Position numbers and translations under genes: made by a program. The notes under the pieces were generated by a model that saw only the letters and a program-made list of their open reading frames with translations, was not told where the DNA came from and ran no database searches. Below are positions 1-6,512 of a DNA stretch of 8,128 nucleotides, in pieces. The first letter of the stretch is position 1. Every line of letters begins with the position of its first letter. Origin of the DNA: Gammaproteobacteria bacterium (GTDB lineage Bacteria > Pseudomonadota > Gammaproteobacteria > Arenicellales > Arenicellaceae); assembly GCA_003485905.1 (NCBI GenBank), contig DNHK01000178.1, positions 1-8,128 on the forward strand. The letters run 5' to 3'.

Positions 1-44
1 GTTTTAACTATAAGTTTTAACCGCTATAGATCAGGTAACAGCCG

Positions 45-57
45 ATCACAGTGTGAT
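45..57. repeat. Perfect 13-bp palindrome ATCACAGTGTGAT
   Basis: The arms ATCACA and TGTGAT flank a single central G and match perfectly. The order TCACA then TGTGA is the reverse of a CRP site (TGTGA-N6-TCACA), so it is not a CRP box. It may be an operator for an unidentified dimeric regulator of rne or of a divergent gene to the left. It could also be a small RNA hairpin with a 5-bp stem and an AGT loop. The regulator is unknown. Confidence 0.35.
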
Positions 58-141
58 GACTGAATTGGGATTGTAGAAAAGTCTTAACTAAATAGCGCAT
101 TGGTGCGCATTAGCCTAAACAAAACCAAGGCGTTAGCTGTA

Positions 142-169
142 TTACTAGTTAAATCTAGGTATTTATAGT
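142..169 (+). promoter_or_regulatory. Candidate sigma-70 promoter for rne
   Basis: The -10 candidate TATAGT (164-169) matches the TATAAT consensus at five of six bases. The -35 candidate TTACTA (142-147) is weak, with a 16-base spacer. Transcription would begin near 175-177, so the 5' end of the mRNA would fall inside the strong hairpin at 174-194 and leave a leader of roughly 270 nt. An alternative further upstream is TTGGGA (65-70) with TAAATA (89-94) and an 18-base spacer. I cannot choose between them from sequence alone. Confidence 0.33.
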
Positions 170-173
170 TAGC

Positions 174-230
174 GTGGTATTCGCCCAATACCACTGGTTT
201 ATCTTACCCCAAACAATTGGGCAAAACCGG
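174..230 (+). promoter_or_regulatory. Structured leader RNA with competing hairpins
   Basis: GTGGTATT (174-181) and AATACCAC (187-194) form a perfect 8-bp stem with the 5-nt loop CGCCC. The loop plus the start of the 3' arm, GCCCAAT (183-189), is also perfectly complementary to ATTGGGC (216-222), so the two pairings exclude each other. When the first hairpin forms, CCCAA (208-212) can pair with TTGGG (217-221) around ACAA. CTGGTTT (194-200) can then enclose that hairpin by pairing with AAACCGG (224-230), using one G-U pair. No T-run follows, so this is not an intrinsic terminator. The likely role is rne leader control or mRNA stability; that role is inferred. Confidence 0.5.
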
Positions 231-319
231 TGTACCGGATTTATGACATACGGTCGTAATTGACAGGTACATTCAAAACCGGAAATCCTTCCTAAACCTA
301 TTCATACTTGCATTGAACA

Positions 320-366
320 CTGCGTTTGCGTCGTGTGGAATTTCCCGCCCGATAAAAGCAACGCAG
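320..366 (+). promoter_or_regulatory. Long-loop inverted repeat in rne leader
   Basis: CTGCGTT (320-326) and AACGCAG (360-366) are perfectly complementary, with 33 bases between them. The stem could close a larger leader domain. The enclosed stretch holds a GTGTGGAATTTCCCGCCC segment with little stable internal pairing. A 7-bp match over this distance can arise by chance, so support is modest. Confidence 0.35.
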
Positions 367-383
367 ATAATGAACAGATTTAA

Positions 384-421
384 GCGTACGCCTGACTAAG
401 GTAAATACCAGAGGCTTACGC
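384..421 (+). promoter_or_regulatory. Hairpin just upstream of rne ribosome binding site
   Basis: GCGTACGCCT (384-393) pairs with AGGCTTACGC (412-421) at nine of ten positions; the only mismatch is C389 against T416. Inside the loop, GGT (400-402) can pair with ACC (407-409), extending the structure. The hairpin ends 12 bases before the Shine-Dalgarno sequence, so it could present a landing site for RNase E or influence ribosome access, as proposed for hairpins of the enteric rne leader. The pairing is seen; the function is inferred. Confidence 0.5.
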
Positions 422-433
422 GATTAGGTCAAT

Positions 434-438
434 AGGAA
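434..438 (+). promoter_or_regulatory. Ribosome binding site of rne
   Basis: AGGAA lies six bases before the ATG at 445 and supports that start over the in-frame ATG three codons later. The protein N-terminus [10 protein letters not shown] also matches the family's conserved start. Confidence 0.7.
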
Positions 439-444
439 TATATA

Positions 445-3129
445 ATGAAAAGAATGTTATTTAATGCGACTCAACCGGAAGAGTTGCGTGTTGCCATCGT
501 AGATGGCCAAAAGCTCCTCGATTTGGATACTGAGGCATCGAGCAATCAATTTAAAAAAGGCAATATTTATAAAGCGCGAGTTACTCGTGTTGAACCAAGT
601 TTGGAAGCTGCATTTGTAGAATACGGTGCCGACAAACAAGGGTTTTTGCCGTTAAAGGAAATCTCGAAAGTCTATTTTGATAATTACTCATCCAAAACGC
701 CAATGTCTCAGGTACGTATTAAAGACGTACTTAAAGAAGGAAAAGAGCTGGTAGTTCAAGTTGAAAAAGACGAACGTGGCAACAAAGGTGCCGCACTCAC
801 AACTTTTATAAGCTTAGCGGGCCGTTATTTGGTGTTAATGCCAAACAACCCGAAAGGTGGCGGTATTTCACGTCGCATAGAAGGCGATGAGCGCACTGAC
901 CTCCGGGATGCTCTAAAAGACATCGAAGCACCCAAGGAGCATGCACTGATTGCCCGTACTGCTGGAATTGGTAAATCAACTGAAGAACTGCAATGGGACT
1001 TAGATTACCTGCTCCGGTTATGGGAAGCGATTGATGGAGCTACTGATAAAAAAGCACCTTACCTTATCTTTCAAGAATCTAATCTTGTCGTACGTGCTAT
1101 TCGCGATTATCTAAGAACGGATATTACGGAAATACTTATTGACGACCCTGAAATCTTTGAACGTGCAACTCGTTTTATGAATCAGGTAATGCCACATAAT
1201 TTGGTTAAGTTAAAACTTTATGAAGACACTATCCCCCTATTCTCTCGATATCAGGTCGAAAACCAAATCGAATCCGCGTACGCCAGAGAAGTAACGTTAA
1301 CGTCGGGTGGAGCGCTTGTTATTGATCATACAGAAGCTCTAATATCGATTGACGTTAACTCGGCTAGGGCTACAAAAGGATCAGACATCGAGGATACCGC
1401 TTTGCGTACGAACCTTGAAGCTGCCGAGGAAGTTGCACGCCAACTTAGAATTCGAGATTTGGGTGGTCTGATTGTTATCGATTTCATCGATATGATGCAG
1501 AACAAAAATCAAAGGGCAGTTGAAAAGCGCATTCAAGATAGTATGAAAATGGATCGTGCCCGCGTTCAATTTGGAAGAATATCAAAATTCGGTTTGTTGG
1601 AAATGTCTCGTCAAAGACTAAGATCGTCAATTAGTGAAGCTAATTACTACTCTTGCCCGCGCTGCGAAGGCACTGGCAGCATTCGAACGGTTGGATCTTC
1701 AACATTAAATATTTTACGAATTCTTGAAGAGGAGGCGCTTAAGGAAAATACCGAAGCAATTATTGCGCATTTACCTCTTAAAACCGCTACGTATTTATTA
1801 AATGAGAAGCGCCACGAGGTAAGCATGATCGAGAACAGATTAGGCACACAAATCACCATCGTGCCTACAAATGATCTTGATACGCCTCATTTTCGACTGC
1901 AGCGCCTACGTGGAGAAGATCTGATTAATCTTCCAGACCTCCCAAGCTATAAGCAGGAAATAGCTGCTGAAGTCGAAGAAAAACGAGGTCGTCAACCAGT
2001 AAGGCCTAAAAAGCCCGCTCTAAAAAAAGGTCAGGTAGAACAAGCAGCCGTAGGCATAGATTCAGTTAAAGTTGATGCACCAATGCCACAACGCAAAATC
2101 GCCAAATCCCCGGGGTTAATTGGCGGATTCTTCAAAAAATTATTCGGTGATGATGTCGCTGAAGAGAAAAAAGAAGAGGCAAAACCTAAACGCAACACTC
2201 GAAGTCGAAGCGGCAAAGACAATCGCAATGATAGTCGAGGGAAACGCGGAGGTAATCGTGGTGGTCGCTCACGCGATCGTAATGACAATCAGAATCGTCG
2301 AGCTGACAACAAGCAAAATGATAACCAGCAAAAAGATGGCAAAGAGAGTCGTGGCAAACGTAATCCACAGGGTGAAGGAAACAAACCTACCCGGAATCGT
2401 CGCACAGACAATCGAAATAAACCCCGACAATCGGCGAACGAGGCTGGCGGAGAGAATAAATCACCAAATCGTAATCGATCAAGAAATCGAAATACTAAGA
2501 AGCCTGAAAATATCAGCCAAGGGAACGAAGCTGACGTTCAAATAAATGAAAGTTCGAGCGTAGCCGCAACAAAAGCTCCTGTTTCAAAAGCTGCAGTGGT
2601 GCCTGCAAAGATAGACCCTGCTGCAATTGCTCCAGAAACAAAGCAAGCGCAAAATACTGAGGCACAAACTGAGAAGAAGCCAGTACCTAGACGACGCAGA
2701 AAGCCGGTGGAACCAGCAGGCAGCTCAGTGGAAACTAATACTGCCTCTAAACCAACCGAGACAAAGCCTTCTGAAAGGAAGCCTAAAGTTGATGCACAAG
2801 TCGAAACTACAGTTGAAAGTAAGCCTGCTTCAAAACCTGCGGCTAAATCTTCAGCGAAAACTAAGCCTGCGAACGAATCTGTAGGCAAATCCGAAAGTAA
2901 ACCGGCAGACAAACCAAAAACGACACGACCCCGTAAAAAGCCTGCAGCTAAACTTGTTCAGGTTGAAACATCAGGTGCTGCGCCGATAGCGGTATCCAAG
3001 CCTGCAGAAACAGCTAAGGTAGCGCCTGCTGCTGAGAATCAAAAAGTGGTTCGTAAAAAGCGTGCTGCACCGAAGAAACAAGCACCGCTTCAACAAGTAG
3101 AAACCAAACCTTCTGCCAAAGAAGAATAA
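445..3129 (+). CDS. rne: Ribonuclease E
   Basis: This is the single-strand endoribonuclease that initiates mRNA decay and processes rRNA and tRNA precursors, and it scaffolds the degradosome at the inner membrane. The S1 RNA-binding domain is at about residues 35-120. The 5'-phosphate sensing Arg-Thr pair is R171-T172. The Mg-binding catalytic aspartates are D303 (SIDVNSA) and D346 (VIDFIDM), and the zinc link that holds dimers together is C404-P-R-C407. The catalytic half closely follows E. coli to about residue 510. After a linker comes an amphipathic membrane-anchor helix, [13 protein letters not shown] (556-568). An Arg/Asn/Gly-rich RNA-binding tract spans about 580-687, and a Lys/Pro/Ala-rich tail runs to residue 894. 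The E. coli protein has 1061 residues; here the long acidic C-terminal part is replaced by a basic one, and I see no recognisable enolase- or PNPase-binding segment. RNase G is excluded by the long tail. Autoregulation through the leader is likely but inferred. Confidence 0.98.
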   Translation: MKRMLFNATQPEELRVAIVDGQKLLDLDTEASSNQFKKGNIYKARVTRVEPSLEAAFVEYGADKQGFLPLKEISKVYFDNYSSKTPMSQVRIKDVLKEGKELVVQVEKDERGNKGAALTTFISLAGRYLVLMPNNPKGGGISRRIEGDERTDLRDALKDIEAPKEHALIARTAGIGKSTEELQWDLDYLLRLWEAIDGATDKKAPYLIFQESNLVVRAIRDYLRTDITEILIDDPEIFERATRFMNQVMPHNLVKLKLYEDTIPLFSRYQVENQIESAYAREVTLTSGGALVIDHTEALISIDVNSARATKGSDIEDTALRTNLEAAEEVARQLRIRDLGGLIVIDFIDMMQNKNQRAVEKRIQDSMKMDRARVQFGRISKFGLLEMSRQRLRSSISEANYYSCPRCEGTGSIRTVGSSTLNILRILEEEALKENTEAIIAHLPLKTATYLLNEKRHEVSMIENRLGTQITIVPTNDLDTPHFRLQRLRGEDLINLPDLPSYKQEIAAEVEEKRGRQPVRPKKPALKKGQVEQAAVGIDSVKVDAPMPQRKIAKSPGLIGGFFKKLFGDDVAEEKKEEAKPKRNTRSRSGKDNRNDSRGKRGGNRGGRSRDRNDNQNRRADNKQNDNQQKDGKESRGKRNPQGEGNKPTRNRRTDNRNKPRQSANEAGGENKSPNRNRSRNRNTKKPENISQGNEADVQINESSSVAATKAPVSKAAVVPAKIDPAAIAPETKQAQNTEAQTEKKPVPRRRRKPVEPAGSSVETNTASKPTETKPSERKPKVDAQVETTVESKPASKPAAKSSAKTKPANESVGKSESKPADKPKTTRPRKKPAAKLVQVETSGAAPIAVSKPAETAKVAPAAENQKVVRKKRAAPKKQAPLQQVETKPSAKEE

Positions 3130-3161
3130 ACCGGCACTCTGCTACACTAGTAAAGAGAAGG

Positions 3162-3187
3162 AACGGGCCTTAGCGGCCCGTTTTTTT
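3162..3187 (+). terminator. Intrinsic terminator of rne
   Basis: ACGGGCC (3163-3169) and GGCCCGT (3175-3181) form a perfect GC-rich stem around TTAGC, followed by an unbroken T-run (3181-3187). It lies about 30 bases after the rne stop codon. On the minus strand the stem is not followed by a run of Ts, so it mainly serves rne, and termination of the converging rlmD transcript is uncertain. Confidence 0.93.
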
Positions 3188-3220
3188 GTCTGCTAGGAAG
3201 TTCTGATTGGTTTACAGAGG

Positions 3221-4543
3221 TTACGCATCGAATACTGCAATTGATTCAACATGCGCGGTATGGGGAAACATATCGATCACCCCTGTTTGTGTAAACTTGT
3301 AACCATGAGTATTAACCAAAACATCAGCATCTCGTGCGAGTGTGGCAGGATTACAGGATACATATACAAGGCGTTTCGGGGCAAATTCGTTCATTCGCTT
3401 GCACATTTCAAAGGCACCAGAACGTGGAGGGTCCAGTAAGACCTTATCGTAAGCGTTACCCGTCCATACATGCTGTGCATTTTCGACAAACAAATCGCCT
3501 ACATGAAACGAGATATTATCGAGTTGATTTCGCTCCGCATTCAATTTCGCACGGTTTATCAAGCCCAAATCAGCTTCCACACCCACTACAGTAGCTCCAG
3601 AGCGTGCTAACGGTAACGTAAAGTTGCCCAAGCCGCAAAACAGGTCAAGTACTGTCTCGCCCGGTTTGGGGTCCAGAGTTTCGCAAGCCTGAGTTACTAG
3701 CGCCTCATTAATTGAGCCGTTAACCTGAATAAAGTCAGTAGCTTTAAATATCATCTCAGTATTGAAACCTTGATGACTATATATCAACTCAAGGCCTTCA
3801 GGTGGATACAAAGGGTGTATTGACTCAAGATTACTAGGCTGCAAATACAGAGCTACACCGGCGACTTCAGCGAATCGGCTTAGCAATACCAAATCTGCAT
3901 CATTTAGTGGCTCCAAATGCCTAAGAACCATTACTACACCATTGTCTCCTTGAGCCACTTCTACTTGAGGTATTCGTTTTCGGCTGGAAACTTGCTGGAG
4001 CACTTTTGCCAATTCTGGGATATGCATAGCAATATCGGGATGGAGAACTTCGCAATGATCCATCTGAGTTACAAAACTACTGTTTTTCTCTCGAAAGCCT
4101 ACAAGAAGAGCGCCCTTTTTTTCGACATCACGCACACCCAGACGAGCTTTGCGCCGATAACCCCAGGTATCACGCTGCATTGGAGGAATCACTGTTTCTG
4201 CCTGAACATGTCCGATTTTTTCCAAATTCGAGATTAACTGTTCTTGTTTAGCATCTATTTGATCCTTACTGTCCAAATGCTGCAAACTACAGCCTCCACA
4301 AATTCCAAAATACTCACACTTCGGATTAATTCGATTTTCGGCGGCTTCTAGAACCTCGATGGTAGTACCTAATCCAACGCCCTTCCGCCCCCGCAGAGGC
4401 TGATATAAAACTCGTTCGCCTGGCAATGCAAAATCAACAAAGGTAACTTTTCCATTGCTATCTCGCCCCACACCTCGCCCATCGTGAGATAAAGAATCTA
4501 TTGAAATTTCAGCCGGTTCTCGACGTTTGTTTTTAGCGGACAT
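3221..4543 (-). CDS. rlmD: 23S rRNA (uracil-1939-C5) methyltransferase RlmD
   Basis: RlmD (RumA) transfers a methyl group from S-adenosylmethionine to C5 of U1939 in 23S rRNA. An N-terminal TRAM RNA-binding domain (about residues 5-65) is followed by the four cysteines expected to hold a [4Fe-4S] cluster: C76, C82, C85 and C164. The Rossmann methyltransferase domain shows the SAM-binding glycine loop VLDLFCGLGNF (298-308), DPPR (371-374), the catalytic nucleophile C397 in SCNP, and the late glutamate E433 in HVES. At 440 residues it matches the family (433 in E. coli). The family includes TrmA and RlmC, but TrmA lacks the TRAM domain and iron-sulfur cluster, and the length and C-x5-C-x2-C pattern fit RlmD. 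It is probably the last gene of the cysM operon, but the 118 bases before it show no strong Shine-Dalgarno or convincing promoter. relA, the usual downstream neighbour in many relatives, is absent. Confidence 0.96.
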   Translation of the reverse strand: MSAKNKRREPAEISIDSLSHDGRGVGRDSNGKVTFVDFALPGERVLYQPLRGRKGVGLGTTIEVLEAAENRINPKCEYFGICGGCSLQHLDSKDQIDAKQEQLISNLEKIGHVQAETVIPPMQRDTWGYRRKARLGVRDVEKKGALLVGFREKNSSFVTQMDHCEVLHPDIAMHIPELAKVLQQVSSRKRIPQVEVAQGDNGVVMVLRHLEPLNDADLVLLSRFAEVAGVALYLQPSNLESIHPLYPPEGLELIYSHQGFNTEMIFKATDFIQVNGSINEALVTQACETLDPKPGETVLDLFCGLGNFTLPLARSGATVVGVEADLGLINRAKLNAERNQLDNISFHVGDLFVENAQHVWTGNAYDKVLLDPPRSGAFEMCKRMNEFAPKRLVYVSCNPATLARDADVLVNTHGYKFTQTGVIDMFPHTAHVESIAVFDA

Positions 4544-4661
4544 CTAACATAGCAATTTTAGAATAGGATTGAACATTACGGCCGCGAATCGGCAAAAATA
4601 ACAAAGAATGAGCGACCTAGATTAATTCAGTGTTTTGCTGGGTAAGATTGTAAATAGAAGC

Positions 4662-5444
4662 CTAATCAACTTTACTGCGCCATACGGCTAAGAATTCCTG
4701 TAAATGCGGTTCTGCACCAGAGAGGGCATCCACAACAACCTCGGTTTCCTGATTAAACTCAGCAGCAGACAATAGGCCTTTCATGCGCTGCCAGTGTAAA
4801 TACACTAAATAGGTATTTAATGCATCAGTTTCGCAATAATCGCGTATAGCCTTAATTTCACCATGTTGATATTGTTGCCAAACCTTCGATCCACTCATCC
4901 CCATTTTGCCAGGTAAGCCAAGCAGTACTGCAATCTCATCTAGAGGCGCAAAAGCACGGTTTTGATAACCCGCTAATACGTCCATAAGATCGGTGTGCCG
5001 TGCATGAAACCGTGAGATATAGTTATTCCACTTAAAATCTCGATCATCATCTCCCTGGTCCCAGTAGCGTTCCGCGGTAACTCCGTTGATCAACCCTCGA
5101 TGATGTAATACCGGCAAATCAAATCCTGATCCGTTCCAGGTAACTAAAGTAGGCGTGAAGCGCTCAACACCATCGTAAAAACGCTGAATTATTTCCTTTT
5201 CGCTTGAGCTCTCCTCGCCCAATGTCCATACCTTAAATGTATTACTTGAGGTATTTCGGTATACGGCAGAGATGGCAACCACTTTTTGAACATGAGTCGG
5301 CAGAAAATCATTGCCGGTCTTTTCGCGCCGCAATCGAAACATCGCTTCGCCAATTTCGCTATCAGACAGACCGCTAAGATCATGCAATGCACGCCCACCA
5401 GCAACATCTGGAATGGTTTCGATATCAAACGCTAGGACGTTCAT
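4662..5444 (-). CDS. PolB-like DEDDy 3'-5' exonuclease
   Basis: This 260-residue protein is a stand-alone exonuclease domain of the DnaQ-like fold, related to the proofreading domain of family B DNA polymerases (the DNA_pol_B_exo2 family). The DEDDy catalytic set is complete: D7 and E9 in FDIETIP, D109 in WNGSGFDLPVL, and D207 with its partner Y203 in YCETD. A further conserved HTDLMD segment is at 150-155. No polymerase domain, helicase domain or signal peptide is present, so it should act in the cytoplasm on nucleic-acid 3' ends. The substrate and cellular role of this family are not known to me. It starts 22 bases after the cysM stop codon, which implies co-transcription, and lies before rlmD. 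The ribosome binding site is poor (a GAG about nine bases upstream), consistent with coupling to cysM translation. No standard gene symbol is assigned. Confidence 0.9.
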   Translation of the reverse strand: MNVLAFDIETIPDVAGGRALHDLSGLSDSEIGEAMFRLRREKTGNDFLPTHVQKVVAISAVYRNTSSNTFKVWTLGEESSSEKEIIQRFYDGVERFTPTLVTWNGSGFDLPVLHHRGLINGVTAERYWDQGDDDRDFKWNNYISRFHARHTDLMDVLAGYQNRAFAPLDEIAVLLGLPGKMGMSGSKVWQQYQHGEIKAIRDYCETDALNTYLVYLHWQRMKGLLSAAEFNQETEVVVDALSGAEPHLQEFLAVWRSKVD

Positions 5445-5466
5445 TCATTAGTACTCGGCTTAGATT

Positions 5467-6351
5467 CTAATCTGGAAAAATACCGGTCGATATGTAGCGA
5501 TCGCCGCGGTCGCAAATAATTGAAACTACTTTACCGCCAGGGTTTTCACGAGCAACATCAAGCGCTACTTTCATAGCCCCTCCAGATGACACGCCGGCAA
5601 ATATGCCTTCGATCGATGCCAAATCTCGCATGACTCTTTTAGAGTCTTCTAATGAAACATCAATTATACGATCAACTCGTTCTGGCTGATAAATACGCGG
5701 CAAATATTCTACTGGCCAGCGCCGAATCCCAGGGATACTCGCACCCTCTTCCGGCTGAACACCAATAATTTGAATCTCTGGATTACGTTCTTTTAAATAA
5801 CGCGAGACTCCCATAATTGTTCCAGTTGTGCCCATTGAACTAACGAAATGAGTAATATTCCCGTCAGTATCCTCCCATATTTCAGGCCCGGTGGTTTCAT
5901 AATGCGCTCTCCAATTATCCGGATTGGCAAATTGATCCAGAACTATCCCTTTACCTTCCTGTTGCATGGTTTCAGCAAGATCACGAGCACCTTCCATGCC
6001 CTGTTCTTTAGTCACCGCAATAAGCTCCGCACCATAAGCCTTCATCGATGCTCGCCTTTCAGTGCTCATATTATCTGGCATTATTAAAATCATACGAAAG
6101 CCCATCACAGCGGCCGCCATGGCCAACGCAATACCAGTGTTACCACTAGTTGCTTCAATAAGCGTATCGCCTGGTTCAATATCGCCGCGTTCCGCGGCAC
6201 GCTTAATCATGCTTAGTGCTGGCCTGTCTTTGACGGAGCCGGCGGGATTATTGCCTTCTAGCTTTGCGTAAACAATACTATCGACATCGCTAGCCATACG
6301 CTGCAGCGCTACCAATGGTGTATTCCCTATTGTGTGTTCTATTGTTTTCAT
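5467..6351 (-). CDS. cysM: Cysteine synthase B (O-acetylserine sulfhydrylase B)
   Basis: CysM is a PLP enzyme that makes cysteine from O-acetylserine and sulfide; isozyme B also accepts thiosulfate to give S-sulfocysteine. The PLP lysine is K41 in NPAGSVKDRPA. The substrate-binding loop TSGNTG is at 68-73, the phosphate-binding loop GTTGT at 174-178 and the pyridine-nitrogen serine at S255 in SSGG. Isozyme B is indicated by RRWP (210-213), by C280 in IICDRGDRY, and by the length of 294 residues, which is shorter than the CysK isozyme. The start gives the expected MKTIEHTIGNTPLV N-terminus. No Shine-Dalgarno sequence precedes it, and a TAAAAT box ends six bases before the ATG, so a leaderless transcript is possible. 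It is the first gene of a probable operon with the exonuclease and rlmD, and it diverges from the cytochrome c' gene. Confidence 0.97.
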   Translation of the reverse strand: MKTIEHTIGNTPLVALQRMASDVDSIVYAKLEGNNPAGSVKDRPALSMIKRAAERGDIEPGDTLIEATSGNTGIALAMAAAVMGFRMILIMPDNMSTERRASMKAYGAELIAVTKEQGMEGARDLAETMQQEGKGIVLDQFANPDNWRAHYETTGPEIWEDTDGNITHFVSSMGTTGTIMGVSRYLKERNPEIQIIGVQPEEGASIPGIRRWPVEYLPRIYQPERVDRIIDVSLEDSKRVMRDLASIEGIFAGVSSGGAMKVALDVARENPGGKVVSIICDRGDRYISTGIFPD

Positions 6352-6357
6352 GGCGTG

Positions 6358-6417
6358 ATTTTATCGGAAAACCAACTCAATGGTGTCACTGAATATCAAT
6401 GCTGCTAAATCTACCAA
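6358..6417 (-). promoter_or_regulatory. Candidate cysM promoter region
   Basis: On the minus strand, TTGGTA (6412-6417) and TATTCA (6390-6395) are separated by 16 bases and would give a leader of about 30 nt. A second -10-like box, TAAAAT (6358-6363), has no good -35 and would place +1 on the A of the start codon. Both are weak by eye. No CysB site can be recognised with confidence. Confidence 0.3.
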
Positions 6418-6437
6418 AAAATTTAATCTAATCGACT

Positions 6438-6465
6438 TTGTTGATATTTCATGGTTGGGTATACT
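6438..6465 (+). promoter_or_regulatory. Promoter of cytochrome c' gene
   Basis: The -35 TTGTTG (6438-6443) and -10 TATACT (6460-6465) are separated by 16 bases. The -10 differs from TATAAT at one base. The predicted start is near 6472, leaving a leader of about 40 nt. It sits in the 161-bp spacer shared with the divergent cysM. Confidence 0.6.
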
Positions 6466-6472
6466 GCAATAT

Positions 6473-6487
6473 GATCTAAACTAGATC
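6473..6487. promoter_or_regulatory. 15-bp palindrome GATCTAAACTAGATC at the predicted +1
   Basis: The half-sites GATCTA and TAGATC match perfectly around AAC. The site lies directly after the -10 box of the cytochrome c' promoter, where a bound repressor would block transcription, so it is a candidate operator. As RNA it could also form a 6-bp hairpin with a 3-nt loop at the mRNA 5' end. The regulator is not identified. Confidence 0.45.
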
Positions 6488-6497
6488 CTAACTACAC

Positions 6498-6503
6498 AGA
6501 GGA
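6498..6503 (+). promoter_or_regulatory. Ribosome binding site of cytochrome c' gene
   Basis: AGAGGA lies nine bases before the ATG at 6513. It is a good match to the anti-Shine-Dalgarno sequence and fixes the start that yields an intact signal peptide. Confidence 0.75.
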
Positions 6504-6512
6504 ATTTTAATA

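Larger units (their letters stand above)
1..444. other. Intergenic region and rne leader, no gene seen
   Basis: These 444 bases precede rne and contain no open reading frame that looks like a protein gene; the only ATG-started frames are under ten codons. In E. coli rne has a long untranslated leader whose hairpins mediate autoregulation by RNase E, and the leader position and density of inverted repeats here fit that idea, although I could not match it base by base to the enteric element. Visible elements are a repeated GTTTTAAC (1-8 and 14-21), a palindrome at 45-57, a small hairpin GCGCA-TTGG-TGCGC (95-108), a strong hairpin at 174-194 with alternative pairings up to 230, a small GGAA/TTCC hairpin (281-292), an inverted repeat CTGCGTT/AACGCAG (320-326 and 360-366) and a hairpin at 384-421. 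The left part may also hold the promoter of a divergent gene beyond the window; in E. coli that neighbour is rluC. Confidence 0.6.

Noticed and set aside
45..57. CRP binding site
   Set aside because: CRP half-sites are TGTGA then TCACA with six bases between; here the order is reversed with one base between.
174..194. Intrinsic terminator of a gene left of the window
   Set aside because: The hairpin is strong but is followed by TGGTTTATC, without a run of Ts.
2120..2545. 141-codon frame on the plus strand inside rne
   Set aside because: It lies entirely within the Arg-rich coding stretch of rne in another frame, has biased low-complexity composition, and resembles no known protein.
2538..2912. 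124-codon minus-strand frame opposite the rne tail
   Set aside because: Ala/Gly/Ser-rich antisense shadow of the Lys/Pro/Ala tail, without a ribosome binding site or recognisable domain.
445..3129. RNase G instead of RNase E
   Set aside because: RNase G lacks the long C-terminal region; this protein has a membrane-anchor helix and over 300 further residues.
3917..4237. 106-codon plus-strand frame opposite rlmD
   Set aside because: Antisense to the well-supported rlmD gene; no domain and no promoter or ribosome binding site.
4575..4600. Terminator between the exonuclease and rlmD genes
   Set aside because: A GCCG/CGGC stem with a 5-nt loop is visible, but on the transcribed minus strand it is followed by GTAATG, not Ts; the Ts lie on its upstream side.
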